Below the pieces are notes generated by a model that had not been told where the DNA came from, did no database searches, and saw only the letters and a list, made by a program, of their open reading frames with translations. A stretch of DNA of 30,075 nt, from assembly GCA_964473525.1 (NCBI GenBank), contig CAYYPK010000063.1:1-30075 (forward strand), given 5' to 3'. Positions 23,457-30,075 of the stretch are shown in pieces; position 1 is the stretch's first letter; every line of letters begins with the position of its first letter. A program made the position numbers and the translations under genes. This stretch comes from GCA-2687025 sp964473525. GTDB lineage: Bacteria; Poribacteria; WGA-4E; GCA-2687025.

Positions 23457-26135
23457 ATGGCAGCAGCGCCCACCGAGCTACCCAAGGCGTATGAGCCCGC
23501 CGACGTCGAGAAGCGGTGGCTGGACTACTGGCTCGAAAACGGGTGCTTCCGCGCCGACGATGTGTCGGACAAGCCCTCCTTCTGCATCGTGATCCCGCCT
23601 CCGAACGTCACGGGCAGCCTGCACATGGGGCATGCCATGGACAACACGCTACAGGACATCCTCATCCGGTGGCGCCGTATGTCCGGCGACAACGCGCTCT
23701 GGATGCCCGGCACCGACCACGCCGGCATCATCACGGAAATCGTGATGGAGCAGAAGCTCGCAGACGAAGGCACGGATCGGTACGAGATCGGGCGTGAAGA
23801 GTTCATCCGCCGCATGTGGGAGTGGAAGGACGAGTCGCGCGGAACCATCGTCGGACAGCTCAAGCGCCTGGGCGCCTCCTGCGACTGGGAGCGCGAGCGG
23901 TTCACGATGGACGACGATTACATGAAGGCCGTGCCGATCGCGTTCAAACGCCTGTACGAGGCCGGCTGCATCTACCGCGGCGAGGAGATGGTCAACTGGA
24001 TCCCAAGCCTGCGGACCAGCGTGAGCGACCTCGAAGTCGAGCACGAGGACCGTCCAGGGAAGCTCTACCACGTCAAGTACGCCGTCAAGGACTCCGACCG
24101 CGAACTCATCGTCGCAACGACGCGACCGGAAACCATGCTCGGTGACACCGCCATCGCCGTCCACCCGGAGGACGAACGGTACGCCGATGTCATCGGCGGA
24201 ACGGCGATACTCCCCATTGTCGGCCGTGAGCTGCGCATCATCGCCGACGACTACGTGGACCGCGAGTTCGGGACTGGCGCCCTCAAGGTCACGCCAGGAC
24301 ACGACCCGAACGACTACGAAATCGGCAAGCGTCACGACCTCGAGCGCGTGGACATTCTCAACGCCGACGCCACCATCAGCGAAAACGCGGGCCACTACGT
24401 GGGACTCGACCGCTTCGAGTGCCGCAAGCGCATCGTCGCTGACTTGGAGAAGGACGGGCGCCTCGTTAAGGTCGAGGACCACACGCACGCCGTCTCGATC
24501 TCCGAGCGCACGGGCGAGCCGGTGGAACCCCTCGTTGCGCCGGGCTGGTTCATGCGCATGGGCCCCATGGCTGAAGAGGGCATGGCTGCGGTGAACGACG
24601 GCCGCATCAGACTCATCCCCGAAGCCCAGCGTGCGAGCTTCCTGAACTGGATGGGGAATATCCGCGACTGGCCGCTGTCGCGTATGCGCTGGTGGGGGCA
24701 TCGCATTCCGGCGTGGTACACGCCCGACGGTGACATCATCGTCGCGGAGAACAAGGCCGAGGCGAAGACGATCGCCGCGGAGAAATACGGCGCTGACTAC
24801 GGCTCCGACGTCGAACTGCGTCAGGACGAGGACGTCTTCGACACGTGGTTCAGCAGCGGCATATGGCCGTTGGTGACGCTCGGGTGGCCGGATAAGGAGT
24901 GCGACTCGTTCAAGACGTTCTTCCCCACGAACGTCCTTGTGACTGGGTGGGACATCATCTTCTTCTGGGTGTCGCGGATGGTAAACCTGACACTGGAACT
25001 CGAGGGCGAAGCCCCCTTCCAGACGGTCTATCTGCACCCGCTGCTCGCTGGCGACGACGGCAAGAAGATGAGCAAGTCGCGGGGGAACATGATCGACGCC
25101 CTCACGATGATGGACAAATACGGCACGGACGCCTTCCGCTTCGCCATCGCGTCGACGATGATCGAGGCGCCGTGGATGCAGTTGCAGGAAGGCCGCATTG
25201 AGGGCTACCGGAACTTCTCGAACAAGCTCTGGAACGCGGCGCGCTTCACGCTCATGCACCTCAAGGACTTCGAGCCCCGCGCGGACGCCGACCTGGAGCT
25301 CGAAACCGCCGACCGGTGGATTCTGAGCCGCCTGAACACCGTGACAGCCGAGGTCGACGACTGCCTGACCCGCTTCCGGTTCGCCGACGCGGCGGCAGCC
25401 CTCTACGAGTTCGTGTGGCACGAGTTCTGTGACTGGTACATCGAGATCGCCAAGTTACGCCTGTACGGCGATGCGACGGAGGCCGAGAACTACACCGTCA
25501 AGCACGTCCTCCACGAGACACTTGATGGTGTCCTGCGACTCCTGCATCCGTTCATGCCGTTCATCACCGAGGAGATATGGCAGCACACGCCGCACGAGGG
25601 CGACGCCCTATGCCTCGCCGCCTACCCGGTGGCGGACGACGCGCGCGCGGACGCGGCCTCCGAGGCGCAGATGACCCTCGTCATGGACGTCACGCGGTCC
25701 ATCCGCAACGTCCGAGGCGAGATGAACGTGCCGCCTGGTCGCGAGATCGCCGCGCTCACGCACTCCGACGACGAGGGGCAGCGCGATACGCTCAGCGCGC
25801 ACGCGCACTATGTCCGGTCGCTCGCGCAGATCGGCGAGCTGGACATCGCTGCGAGTCACGACAAGCCGCGCGCCGCGGCCGCGGCCGTGGCTGGCTCCGT
25901 CGAGACGTACATTCCTCTTGAGGGCGTCATCAACATCGACGACGAGATCGCGCGGCTACAGAAGGAAGTCGGCCGCGTCGAGAAGGAACTCGAACGGCTC
26001 ACGAAGAACCTCGCAAACGAGAACTTTATCAACCGCGCGCCCGCCGAAGTCGTCCAACGGGACAGGAATCGCAAGACGGAACTGGAGGGCACGCGCGAGG
26101 CGTTGCAGCGGAACCTCGCGCTACTGACCGAATAG
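23457..26135 (+). CDS. valS: Valine--tRNA ligase
   Basis: ValRS charges tRNA-Val with valine in the cytosol and edits mischarged threonine. The 892-residue class I enzyme has the HIGH-type motif PPNVTGSLHMGH (about residues 46-58), an editing domain with TTRPETMLGDTAIAVHP (about 220-237) and GTGALKVTPGHDPND, WWGHRIPAWY (about 411-420), DVFDTWFSSGIWP, VTGWDIIFFWVSRM and KMSKS (about 535-540). An anticodon-binding domain and a C-terminal coiled-coil tRNA-binding arm (about 828-891) complete it. The usual GTDHAGIATQ reads GTDHAGIITE here, a modest variant. The frame is open upstream, but the ATG at 23457 has AGGA eight bases before it and gives a normal ValRS N-terminus. An NTF2-like gene follows after 28 bp. 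Confidence 0.98.
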   Translation: MAAAPTELPKAYEPADVEKRWLDYWLENGCFRADDVSDKPSFCIVIPPPNVTGSLHMGHAMDNTLQDILIRWRRMSGDNALWMPGTDHAGIITEIVMEQKLADEGTDRYEIGREEFIRRMWEWKDESRGTIVGQLKRLGASCDWERERFTMDDDYMKAVPIAFKRLYEAGCIYRGEEMVNWIPSLRTSVSDLEVEHEDRPGKLYHVKYAVKDSDRELIVATTRPETMLGDTAIAVHPEDERYADVIGGTAILPIVGRELRIIADDYVDREFGTGALKVTPGHDPNDYEIGKRHDLERVDILNADATISENAGHYVGLDRFECRKRIVADLEKDGRLVKVEDHTHAVSISERTGEPVEPLVAPGWFMRMGPMAEEGMAAVNDGRIRLIPEAQRASFLNWMGNIRDWPLSRMRWWGHRIPAWYTPDGDIIVAENKAEAKTIAAEKYGADYGSDVELRQDEDVFDTWFSSGIWPLVTLGWPDKECDSFKTFFPTNVLVTGWDIIFFWVSRMVNLTLELEGEAPFQTVYLHPLLAGDDGKKMSKSRGNMIDALTMMDKYGTDAFRFAIASTMIEAPWMQLQEGRIEGYRNFSNKLWNAARFTLMHLKDFEPRADADLELETADRWILSRLNTVTAEVDDCLTRFRFADAAAALYEFVWHEFCDWYIEIAKLRLYGDATEAENYTVKHVLHETLDGVLRLLHPFMPFITEEIWQHTPHEGDALCLAAYPVADDARADAASEAQMTLVMDVTRSIRNVRGEMNVPPGREIAALTHSDDEGQRDTLSAHAHYVRSLAQIGELDIAASHDKPRAAAAAVAGSVETYIPLEGVINIDDEIARLQKEVGRVEKELERLTKNLANENFINRAPAEVVQRDRNRKTELEGTREALQRNLALLTE

Positions 26136-26163
26136 CTCGCTGCGGGCGGGGTGATGAGCGCCT

Positions 26164-27018
26164 ATGCGTACCTTGATGTGGCTGTGCGTTGGGTTGGCGG
26201 CTGGGGTGGCGATTTCCTTTGCGATACAACGGGGCCTCTCGACGCCAGCGGACGACCCCGAGCCCCTGGCGGACATTGAGGCAGAAGAGGCGGAGGCCGC
26301 AGAGATTGGCTCCGCCGAACGCACGCGTCGACCCCGACCGCTAGTCATCACCGACGTCTACACGTCAGATGAGGCGGCGCAGGCTGCGTTGGCGGAACGT
26401 GAGGCGATGGAGCGAGTCGCCGACATGATCCTGTCCTCCCCGCCGGAGCGTCCTGAGGGCAGCATCGACACATCAGGCACGGTCGCGGGCCTGTTCGATG
26501 ACGACTCTCCAGTTCCTGCCGAGGTTGATGCCCCCGCCGACCCCGCCGCCCCCCAGACCGAACCCGGGGACCCACGCGCCGCCGCCCTCGAAGCCGAGGT
26601 GACGCGGGTGGTCGAGGGGTTCTTACGAGACGCGGTGGAAGGCCGTGACGTGCAGGCGTACCTGTCCGCGTTGGACGAGGATTTCCAGTACACGTTCGAT
26701 GGTGGCACGCCGGACGACTTCGACGACGACGTCGTCTATGCGGGCGACGACTACCGTGGCATGGCGTCCGAGGAGCTGTTCGACCGGTACCCAACCGCAC
26801 GAGTGCAACTGTCGGAGCCGTACGACCTGCAATTACAGGGCGCCGACGTGGCAACCGTCGAGTATGATTACGACATGTCGTTGCGAGGACCCAACGGGTC
26901 GCGGGATTTGCAGGGCGCCGCGTCGTTCCTGCTGATGCGCGGAGGGACGCGCGGCGACACGGACGCGTGGCGGATCGTCGACTGGGTCGACTCGCCGCCG
27001 CGACAGCGAGATAGGTAG
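26164..27018 (+). CDS. Membrane-anchored acidic protein with C-terminal NTF2-like domain
   Basis: The 284-residue protein has one N-terminal hydrophobic segment (about residues 4-21, LMWLCVGLAAGVAISFAI), then a disordered, strongly acidic Asp/Glu/Pro/Ala region to about residue 138. Residues about 140-280 look like an NTF2/SnoaL-type fold: a first helix (EVTRVVEGFLRDAVEGRDVQ), AYLSALDEDFQYTF, then beta strands (VQLSEPYDLQLQGADVATVE, YDYDMSL) and WRIVDWVDSPP at the end. Such domains are often ligand pockets or scaffolds; no catalytic residues can be assigned. Topology would place the domain outside the cytoplasm. It lies 28 bp after valS and 29 bp before hisG, so all three are probably co-transcribed, although no functional link is evident. 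The ribosome site is weak. Confidence 0.75.
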   Translation: MRTLMWLCVGLAAGVAISFAIQRGLSTPADDPEPLADIEAEEAEAAEIGSAERTRRPRPLVITDVYTSDEAAQAALAEREAMERVADMILSSPPERPEGSIDTSGTVAGLFDDDSPVPAEVDAPADPAAPQTEPGDPRAAALEAEVTRVVEGFLRDAVEGRDVQAYLSALDEDFQYTFDGGTPDDFDDDVVYAGDDYRGMASEELFDRYPTARVQLSEPYDLQLQGADVATVEYDYDMSLRGPNGSRDLQGAASFLLMRGGTRGDTDAWRIVDWVDSPPRQRDR

Positions 27019-27047
27019 CCGAAACCGTTCCGAGCGGGAGTGAAGCG

Positions 27048-27920
27048 ATGAACACGTTGCGAATTGGGATTCCGAAGGGCAGCTTGCAGCACTCGACAGT
27101 ACGTCTGTTCGGGCACGCTGGCTACCACATCGGCGTCCCCTCCCGCGCCTACAACGTGACGTTCGACGACGACGAGCTAGACGGCATGCTTTTGCGGCCG
27201 CAGGAAATGGCTCTCTACGTCGAGCAGGGCATTCTTGACATCGGCCTCGCAGGCAAGGACTGGGTGACGGAATGCGGCGCCGACGTGCAGTTCGTTACGG
27301 AGTTGGTCTATAGCCGCGCGTCGAACCGGCGGTCCAAGTGGATCATCGCCGTTCCCCAGGACTCGGGCATCGACACCGTGGCCGACCTCGACGGCAAGGT
27401 CGTCTACTCGGAGTTGGTGAACACGACGCGAGAGTGGCTGGAGAAGCAAGGCGTGAACGCCGACGTGCGCTTCTCGCACGGCGCCACGGAGGCGAAAGCG
27501 CCCTACTTGGGCGACGCTATCGCGGACATTACGGAGACCGGTTCGTCTCTGCGCGAGAATGGCCTCAAGATCATCGGCGAGATCATGGAGACGGCGACGA
27601 TCATCGTCGCCAGCCGCGCCGCGTGGGCGGACGACTGGAAGCGGCAGAAGGTCGAAGACCTCGTGATGCTCCTCCATGGCGCGCTGTCCGCCGAGGGCAA
27701 GGCGGGGCTCAAGCTGAACGCCCCACAAGCGCAGCTCAGCGACATACTGCAAATCCTCCCCGCGATGAAGGAACCCACCGTGTCCCCTCTGACGGAGAGC
27801 GGGTGGGTCGCCATTGAGACTATCGTGGAGACGAAGCAGGTGCGCGATCTGATCCCCGTGCTTAGACGCGCTGGGGCACAGGACTTCATCGAGTACCCGC
27901 TCAACAAGGTGATTCCCTAG
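27048..27920 (+). CDS. hisG: ATP phosphoribosyltransferase, long form
   Basis: HisG joins ATP and PRPP to give phosphoribosyl-ATP, the first and feedback-controlled step of histidine synthesis. The 290-residue length and the extra C-terminal ACT-like domain (about residues 215-290) identify the long, HisZ-independent form that histidine inhibits directly. Visible motifs are LRIGIPKGSLQ at the N-terminus, DIGLAGKDW (64-72), SHGATEAKAP (143-152) and the PRPP-binding DITETGSSLREN (160-171). A GGGAG about eight bases upstream supports the ATG. No other his genes are in the window, so the histidine genes are scattered here. Confidence 0.97.
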   Translation: MNTLRIGIPKGSLQHSTVRLFGHAGYHIGVPSRAYNVTFDDDELDGMLLRPQEMALYVEQGILDIGLAGKDWVTECGADVQFVTELVYSRASNRRSKWIIAVPQDSGIDTVADLDGKVVYSELVNTTREWLEKQGVNADVRFSHGATEAKAPYLGDAIADITETGSSLRENGLKIIGEIMETATIIVASRAAWADDWKRQKVEDLVMLLHGALSAEGKAGLKLNAPQAQLSDILQILPAMKEPTVSPLTESGWVAIETIVETKQVRDLIPVLRRAGAQDFIEYPLNKVIP

Positions 27921-27959
27921 CGAGCAAGCGCGCGCTGGCATGTCGCCAGTCTGTCATCC

Positions 27960-28020
27960 TGAGCGAAGCGAGGGATCTCCTGCCCGCCGCCCACGTTGGC
28001 GGCATTCTTCGCTTCGCTCA
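27960..28020. repeat. Palindromic intergenic element (REP-like)
   Basis: The left arm TGAGCGAAGCGAGGGAT (27960-27976) pairs with ATTCTTCGCTTCGCTCA (28004-28020) with few mismatches. Nested inside is a second perfect stem, GCCGCC (27986-27991) with GGCGGC (27998-28003). GTCATCC just precedes the left arm. Sequences of this GAGCGAAGCGA type recur between genes in many unrelated bacteria, so this is probably a dispersed palindromic element. It could double as the hisG terminator. A further imperfect GC stem (28027-28060) lies before coaE. Confidence 0.7.
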
Positions 28021-28091
28021 CGAGGCGCGCGTGGGCGCCCGTTTTGCGACCCACACGCGCTAACCACACCACCCACAGCTAGGCGGACAGC

Positions 28092-28733
28092 GTGAGCGAG
28101 AAGCGCGGTCTGACAGTAGGTCTCACCGGCGGCATGGCGTGCGGCAAGAGCACCGTCGCGGGAATCTGGGGCGACCTCGGCGCGCGGACCATCGACTCGG
28201 ACGCCACCGTCCACCGCCTCCTGCGCGAAGACGAAGACGTGCTCCGCGAGGTGCGTGAGGCGTTCGGCGACAGTGCCTTCACGCCCGACGGCGCCATCGA
28301 CCGGCCGGCGCTGGGGCGCGTCGTCTTCGGCGACGAGGCCGGCCGACAGCGGCTCATGGCCATCCTGCACCCGAAGACTCTGGCGATCCACCGCGCGGAA
28401 GCGCAGGAGCACGTCACCGCCCATCCGACCGGCATCGCCGTGATCGACTCGCCGTTGCTGTTTGAATCCGGCCTGGACGTGGACGTGGACGTCACCGTGA
28501 CGGTAGCAGCGTCCAAGGAGACGCGAATCCGACGCGCCCTCGCACGCGCGCAGGAACGCGGCGCGGCCATCGACGAGGCGGAGCTGCGTCGCCGCGACGC
28601 CATGCAGATGCCGGTCGACGAGAAGCGGGAGCGCGCTGATTTCGTGATAGAGAACGAGGGGTCGGAAGACGACCTGAACGCGCGCGCGATGAGCGTGTGG
28701 GAGGAACTGACGCGCCTGGCCGAAGCTACGTAG
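28092..28733 (+). CDS. coaE: Dephospho-CoA kinase
   Basis: CoaE phosphorylates the 3'-OH of dephospho-CoA with ATP, the last step of coenzyme A synthesis. The 213-residue P-loop kinase has Walker A GGMACGKST (13-21), DSDATVHRLL (the Asp that contacts substrate), HPKTLAIH, IDSPLLFESGLD and the lid and C-terminal QMPVDEKRERADFVIENEG. Length is typical. The start is a GTG at 28092. A convincing ribosome site is lacking (only GGCGGAC upstream), but the protein N-terminus fits the family. It is convergent with the methyltransferase gene and their ends overlap by 8 bp. Confidence 0.96.
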   Translation: MSEKRGLTVGLTGGMACGKSTVAGIWGDLGARTIDSDATVHRLLREDEDVLREVREAFGDSAFTPDGAIDRPALGRVVFGDEAGRQRLMAILHPKTLAIHRAEAQEHVTAHPTGIAVIDSPLLFESGLDVDVDVTVTVAASKETRIRRALARAQERGAAIDEAELRRRDAMQMPVDEKRERADFVIENEGSEDDLNARAMSVWEELTRLAEAT

Positions 28734-29466
28734 CGTCCTTCTCGAGGATCGCGATGTACGCTGCCCCTCCGTCATCCATCACGCGTGCGATATGCCATCC
28801 CGTGCCGTCGAGCATGTCCGTCATCTCCGCTCTCGATACGAAGAGATAGTCGAACCAGGCGCCGACGTGGCTCTTGTACCGCGAGCGGAGGCGTAGCTGA
28901 CCGCTCATACGGCCACGTCGCCTGTTCCGTTCGTGATAGCCCGTGTGATCGGGGTTGTCCGTCGCATAGGGGTCGAGCGTCTCGGCAATGATGCGCGCGT
29001 CCGGCGAGGTCATTCCTGAAAGCCTGCGGAGCAGCCATCGCGCGCGCTTCGGACTCCCGAAGAGGCCGAAGTTGTTCCCGAACATGACGATGGTGTCGAA
29101 CACGCCGAGGGATCGCGTGATCTGCGTGATCGACAGCACCCGCGCGGCATGCACGCCGCGAAGGCGGCACGTGTCGACGGCAAGCGGCGATACATCGATG
29201 CCTACGACATCGGTGACGCTTGCGTCCTGCTCTTGCAGATGGAGGCACACGCGCCCGGCGCCACAGCCGATATCTAGGACGCGGCCGCGCGCGAGATCGA
29301 TAGCGTCTTGCTTGTACTGTGGCCAGACGTCGAAGGGCGCGAAGTAGGCCTCCGCGCCCGGGGTCGTGTCGACGTAGCCGTCGTCGCGCTCAATCACCTC
29401 GACGGCAGTGGCGCCGTGGAAGTGATCCCAGACCATGTGCCCGAAGGCGTCCGACGGACGGGACAT
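28726..29466 (-). CDS. Class I SAM-dependent methyltransferase
   Basis: The 246-residue protein has the Rossmann motif I VLDIGCGAGRV (63-73), motif II VVGIDVSPLAVDTCR, an aromatic FDTIVMFGNNFGLFG in the motif IV position and RIIAETLDPYATDNPDHTGY after it. This is the Methyltransf_11/25 type; the substrate cannot be read from sequence. No signal peptide is present, so it is cytosolic. It starts 37 bp after the glutaredoxin-like stop, suggesting a shared transcript, and its end overlaps coaE by 8 bp on the opposite strand. The ribosome site is weak. Confidence 0.85.
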   Translation of the reverse strand: MSRPSDAFGHMVWDHFHGATAVEVIERDDGYVDTTPGAEAYFAPFDVWPQYKQDAIDLARGRVLDIGCGAGRVCLHLQEQDASVTDVVGIDVSPLAVDTCRLRGVHAARVLSITQITRSLGVFDTIVMFGNNFGLFGSPKRARWLLRRLSGMTSPDARIIAETLDPYATDNPDHTGYHERNRRRGRMSGQLRLRSRYKSHVGAWFDYLFVSRAEMTDMLDGTGWHIARVMDDGGAAYIAILEKDAT

Positions 29467-29503
29467 TGTCGATGGCTCGCGCTAGTTGGCGCTGCGGTCG
29501 TGA

Positions 29504-29863
29504 TTACGAGCCGAAGGTGACGGAGCTTGAAGTCGGCGCCGGGTGGTCGGCGCACCCTTCGTCGAGCGGGGTGTCGTCGTCGGCAGCGGTGGCCTCGACC
29601 ACGTTGCTGCTGATGAGCCACTGCTCGAACTCTTCGCCGCTGACGTCGGCCAGGACGGCGTCGCCAACGCGCAGGCTAGGCTGGAGACGCTGGCCGGTGA
29701 CGTTCACCATCTCCATGTAGTTCGCCGGCACGTTGATGATGTCGCGGTCTTCGTATTGGAGGTCATACTTGGCGAGCACGGCGCGCACGCCGTTGCTCCA
29801 GCCGCACGTGGGCTTCATCCAAGCGACGATCTCTGGCTGTTCCTGACGGGTCTGTTCTGCCAT
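29504..29863 (-). CDS. Glutaredoxin-like protein with CGWS motif
   Basis: The 119-residue protein has a thioredoxin-fold start (EIVAWMKPTCGWSNGVRAVL) with a monothiol-type active site C20-G-W-S23 in place of the CPYC of dithiol glutaredoxins. Strand and helix spacing (KYDLQYEDRDI), the cis-Pro at about 61 (RLQPSLRVGD) and the final EEFEQWL also fit a glutaredoxin or NrdH-like fold. CGFS monothiol proteins carry Fe-S clusters, and CGWS may do likewise, but the glutathione-binding residues are not clear here. About 30 extra acidic residues follow the fold. The ATG has GGAAG three bases before its flanking CGA. The methyltransferase gene follows on the same strand. Confidence 0.8.
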   Translation of the reverse strand: MAEQTRQEQPEIVAWMKPTCGWSNGVRAVLAKYDLQYEDRDIINVPANYMEMVNVTGQRLQPSLRVGDAVLADVSGEEFEQWLISSNVVEATAADDDTPLDEGCADHPAPTSSSVTFGS

Positions 29864-29878
29864 TCGCTTCCATATTCC

Positions 29879-30075
29879 TTATGCTGTTGACCGGGTCGAC
29901 CACCGTCCTATTCTAATGCCCCATATCGCGGCGTAGGTCAAACCGGGATCGCCGTAGCGCCGAAGATGTCGGTAGCGGTAGGCCAGGGAGACCGAGAATA
30001 CCGCGTAGCTCGTGGTCGTCACCGAGGCGCGAGAAGCATCGACGATAGCGGTCTGCGAAGAGGCGGGCGCTGAAG
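29879..30075 (-). other. Right edge: possible 3' end of an unidentified gene
   Basis: One minus-strand frame is open from the right edge to a TAA at 29879-29881, giving 64 residues (for example TTSYAVFSVSLAYRYRH and DPGLTYAAIWGIRIG), and would end 15 bp before the glutaredoxin-like ATG. Another frame is open to a TAG near 29915 (RLFADRYRRCFSRLGDDHE). I cannot decide between them or recognise either. A TAGAAT (29910-29915) and TTGACC (29936-29941) on the minus strand are 20 bases apart, too far for a standard promoter. Confidence 0.25.

Noticed and set aside
23649..25421. 590-codon minus-strand frame
   Set aside because: It is the antisense shadow of valS, whose motifs are fully conserved on the plus strand.

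Overview
This is a GC-rich bacterial window with dense, mostly two-strand gene packing, full-length bacterial translation genes (rpsB, tsf, frr, valS), nusB, cdsA, coaE and a long-form hisG. A probable outer-membrane-type beta-rich protein and a very large secreted beta-repeat protein point to a diderm (Gram-negative) organism. The gene mix (giant cadherin/Ig-like protein, NHL-repeat protein, short EF-Ts, no pyrH between tsf and frr) is typical of poorly cultured environmental phyla. I cannot name the lineage from the sequence alone.

Layout. (1) 1-12127, minus strand: one uninterrupted reading frame of more than 4,042 codons that runs off the left edge. It encodes a secreted giant protein: signal peptide, PD40/TolB-type beta-propeller, a carboxypeptidase-regulatory-like domain, about 13 tandem cadherin-like repeats, then bacterial Ig-like repeats and an FN3 domain near the left edge. 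It contains a recent in-frame 60-bp tandem repeat (1261-1440). (2) 12323-14904, minus: an NHL-repeat protein with a beta-strand-rich C-terminal half, whose start overlaps the end of nusB; nusB carries an acidic N-terminal extension. (3) 15055-19861, plus: an accessory block with a DUF3291 protein, three poorly recognisable envelope or secreted proteins, and a GT-C-type membrane glycosyltransferase-like gene. Two of these genes are split by single-base frameshifts. (4) 19941-22939, minus: rpsB-tsf-frr-cdsA, the classic translation/phospholipid cluster but without pyrH and uppS. (5) 23457-27920, plus: valS, an NTF2-like membrane-anchored protein and hisG, closely spaced and probably one operon. 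(6) 27960-28020: a palindromic intergenic repeat. (7) coaE (plus) converges with a methyltransferase and a CGWS glutaredoxin-like gene (minus).

Functionally, the right half is housekeeping: protein synthesis, CDP-diacylglycerol, CoA and histidine synthesis. The left half is surface biology: the giant protein and the NHL/beta-rich protein next to it are probably exported and may act together at the cell surface, although only proximity supports this. I found no CRISPR array, tRNA, rRNA, transposase, integrase or recognisable defence system. The most unusual material is the giant protein with its repeat expansion, the beta-rich NHL protein beside it, and the two frameshifted accessory genes.
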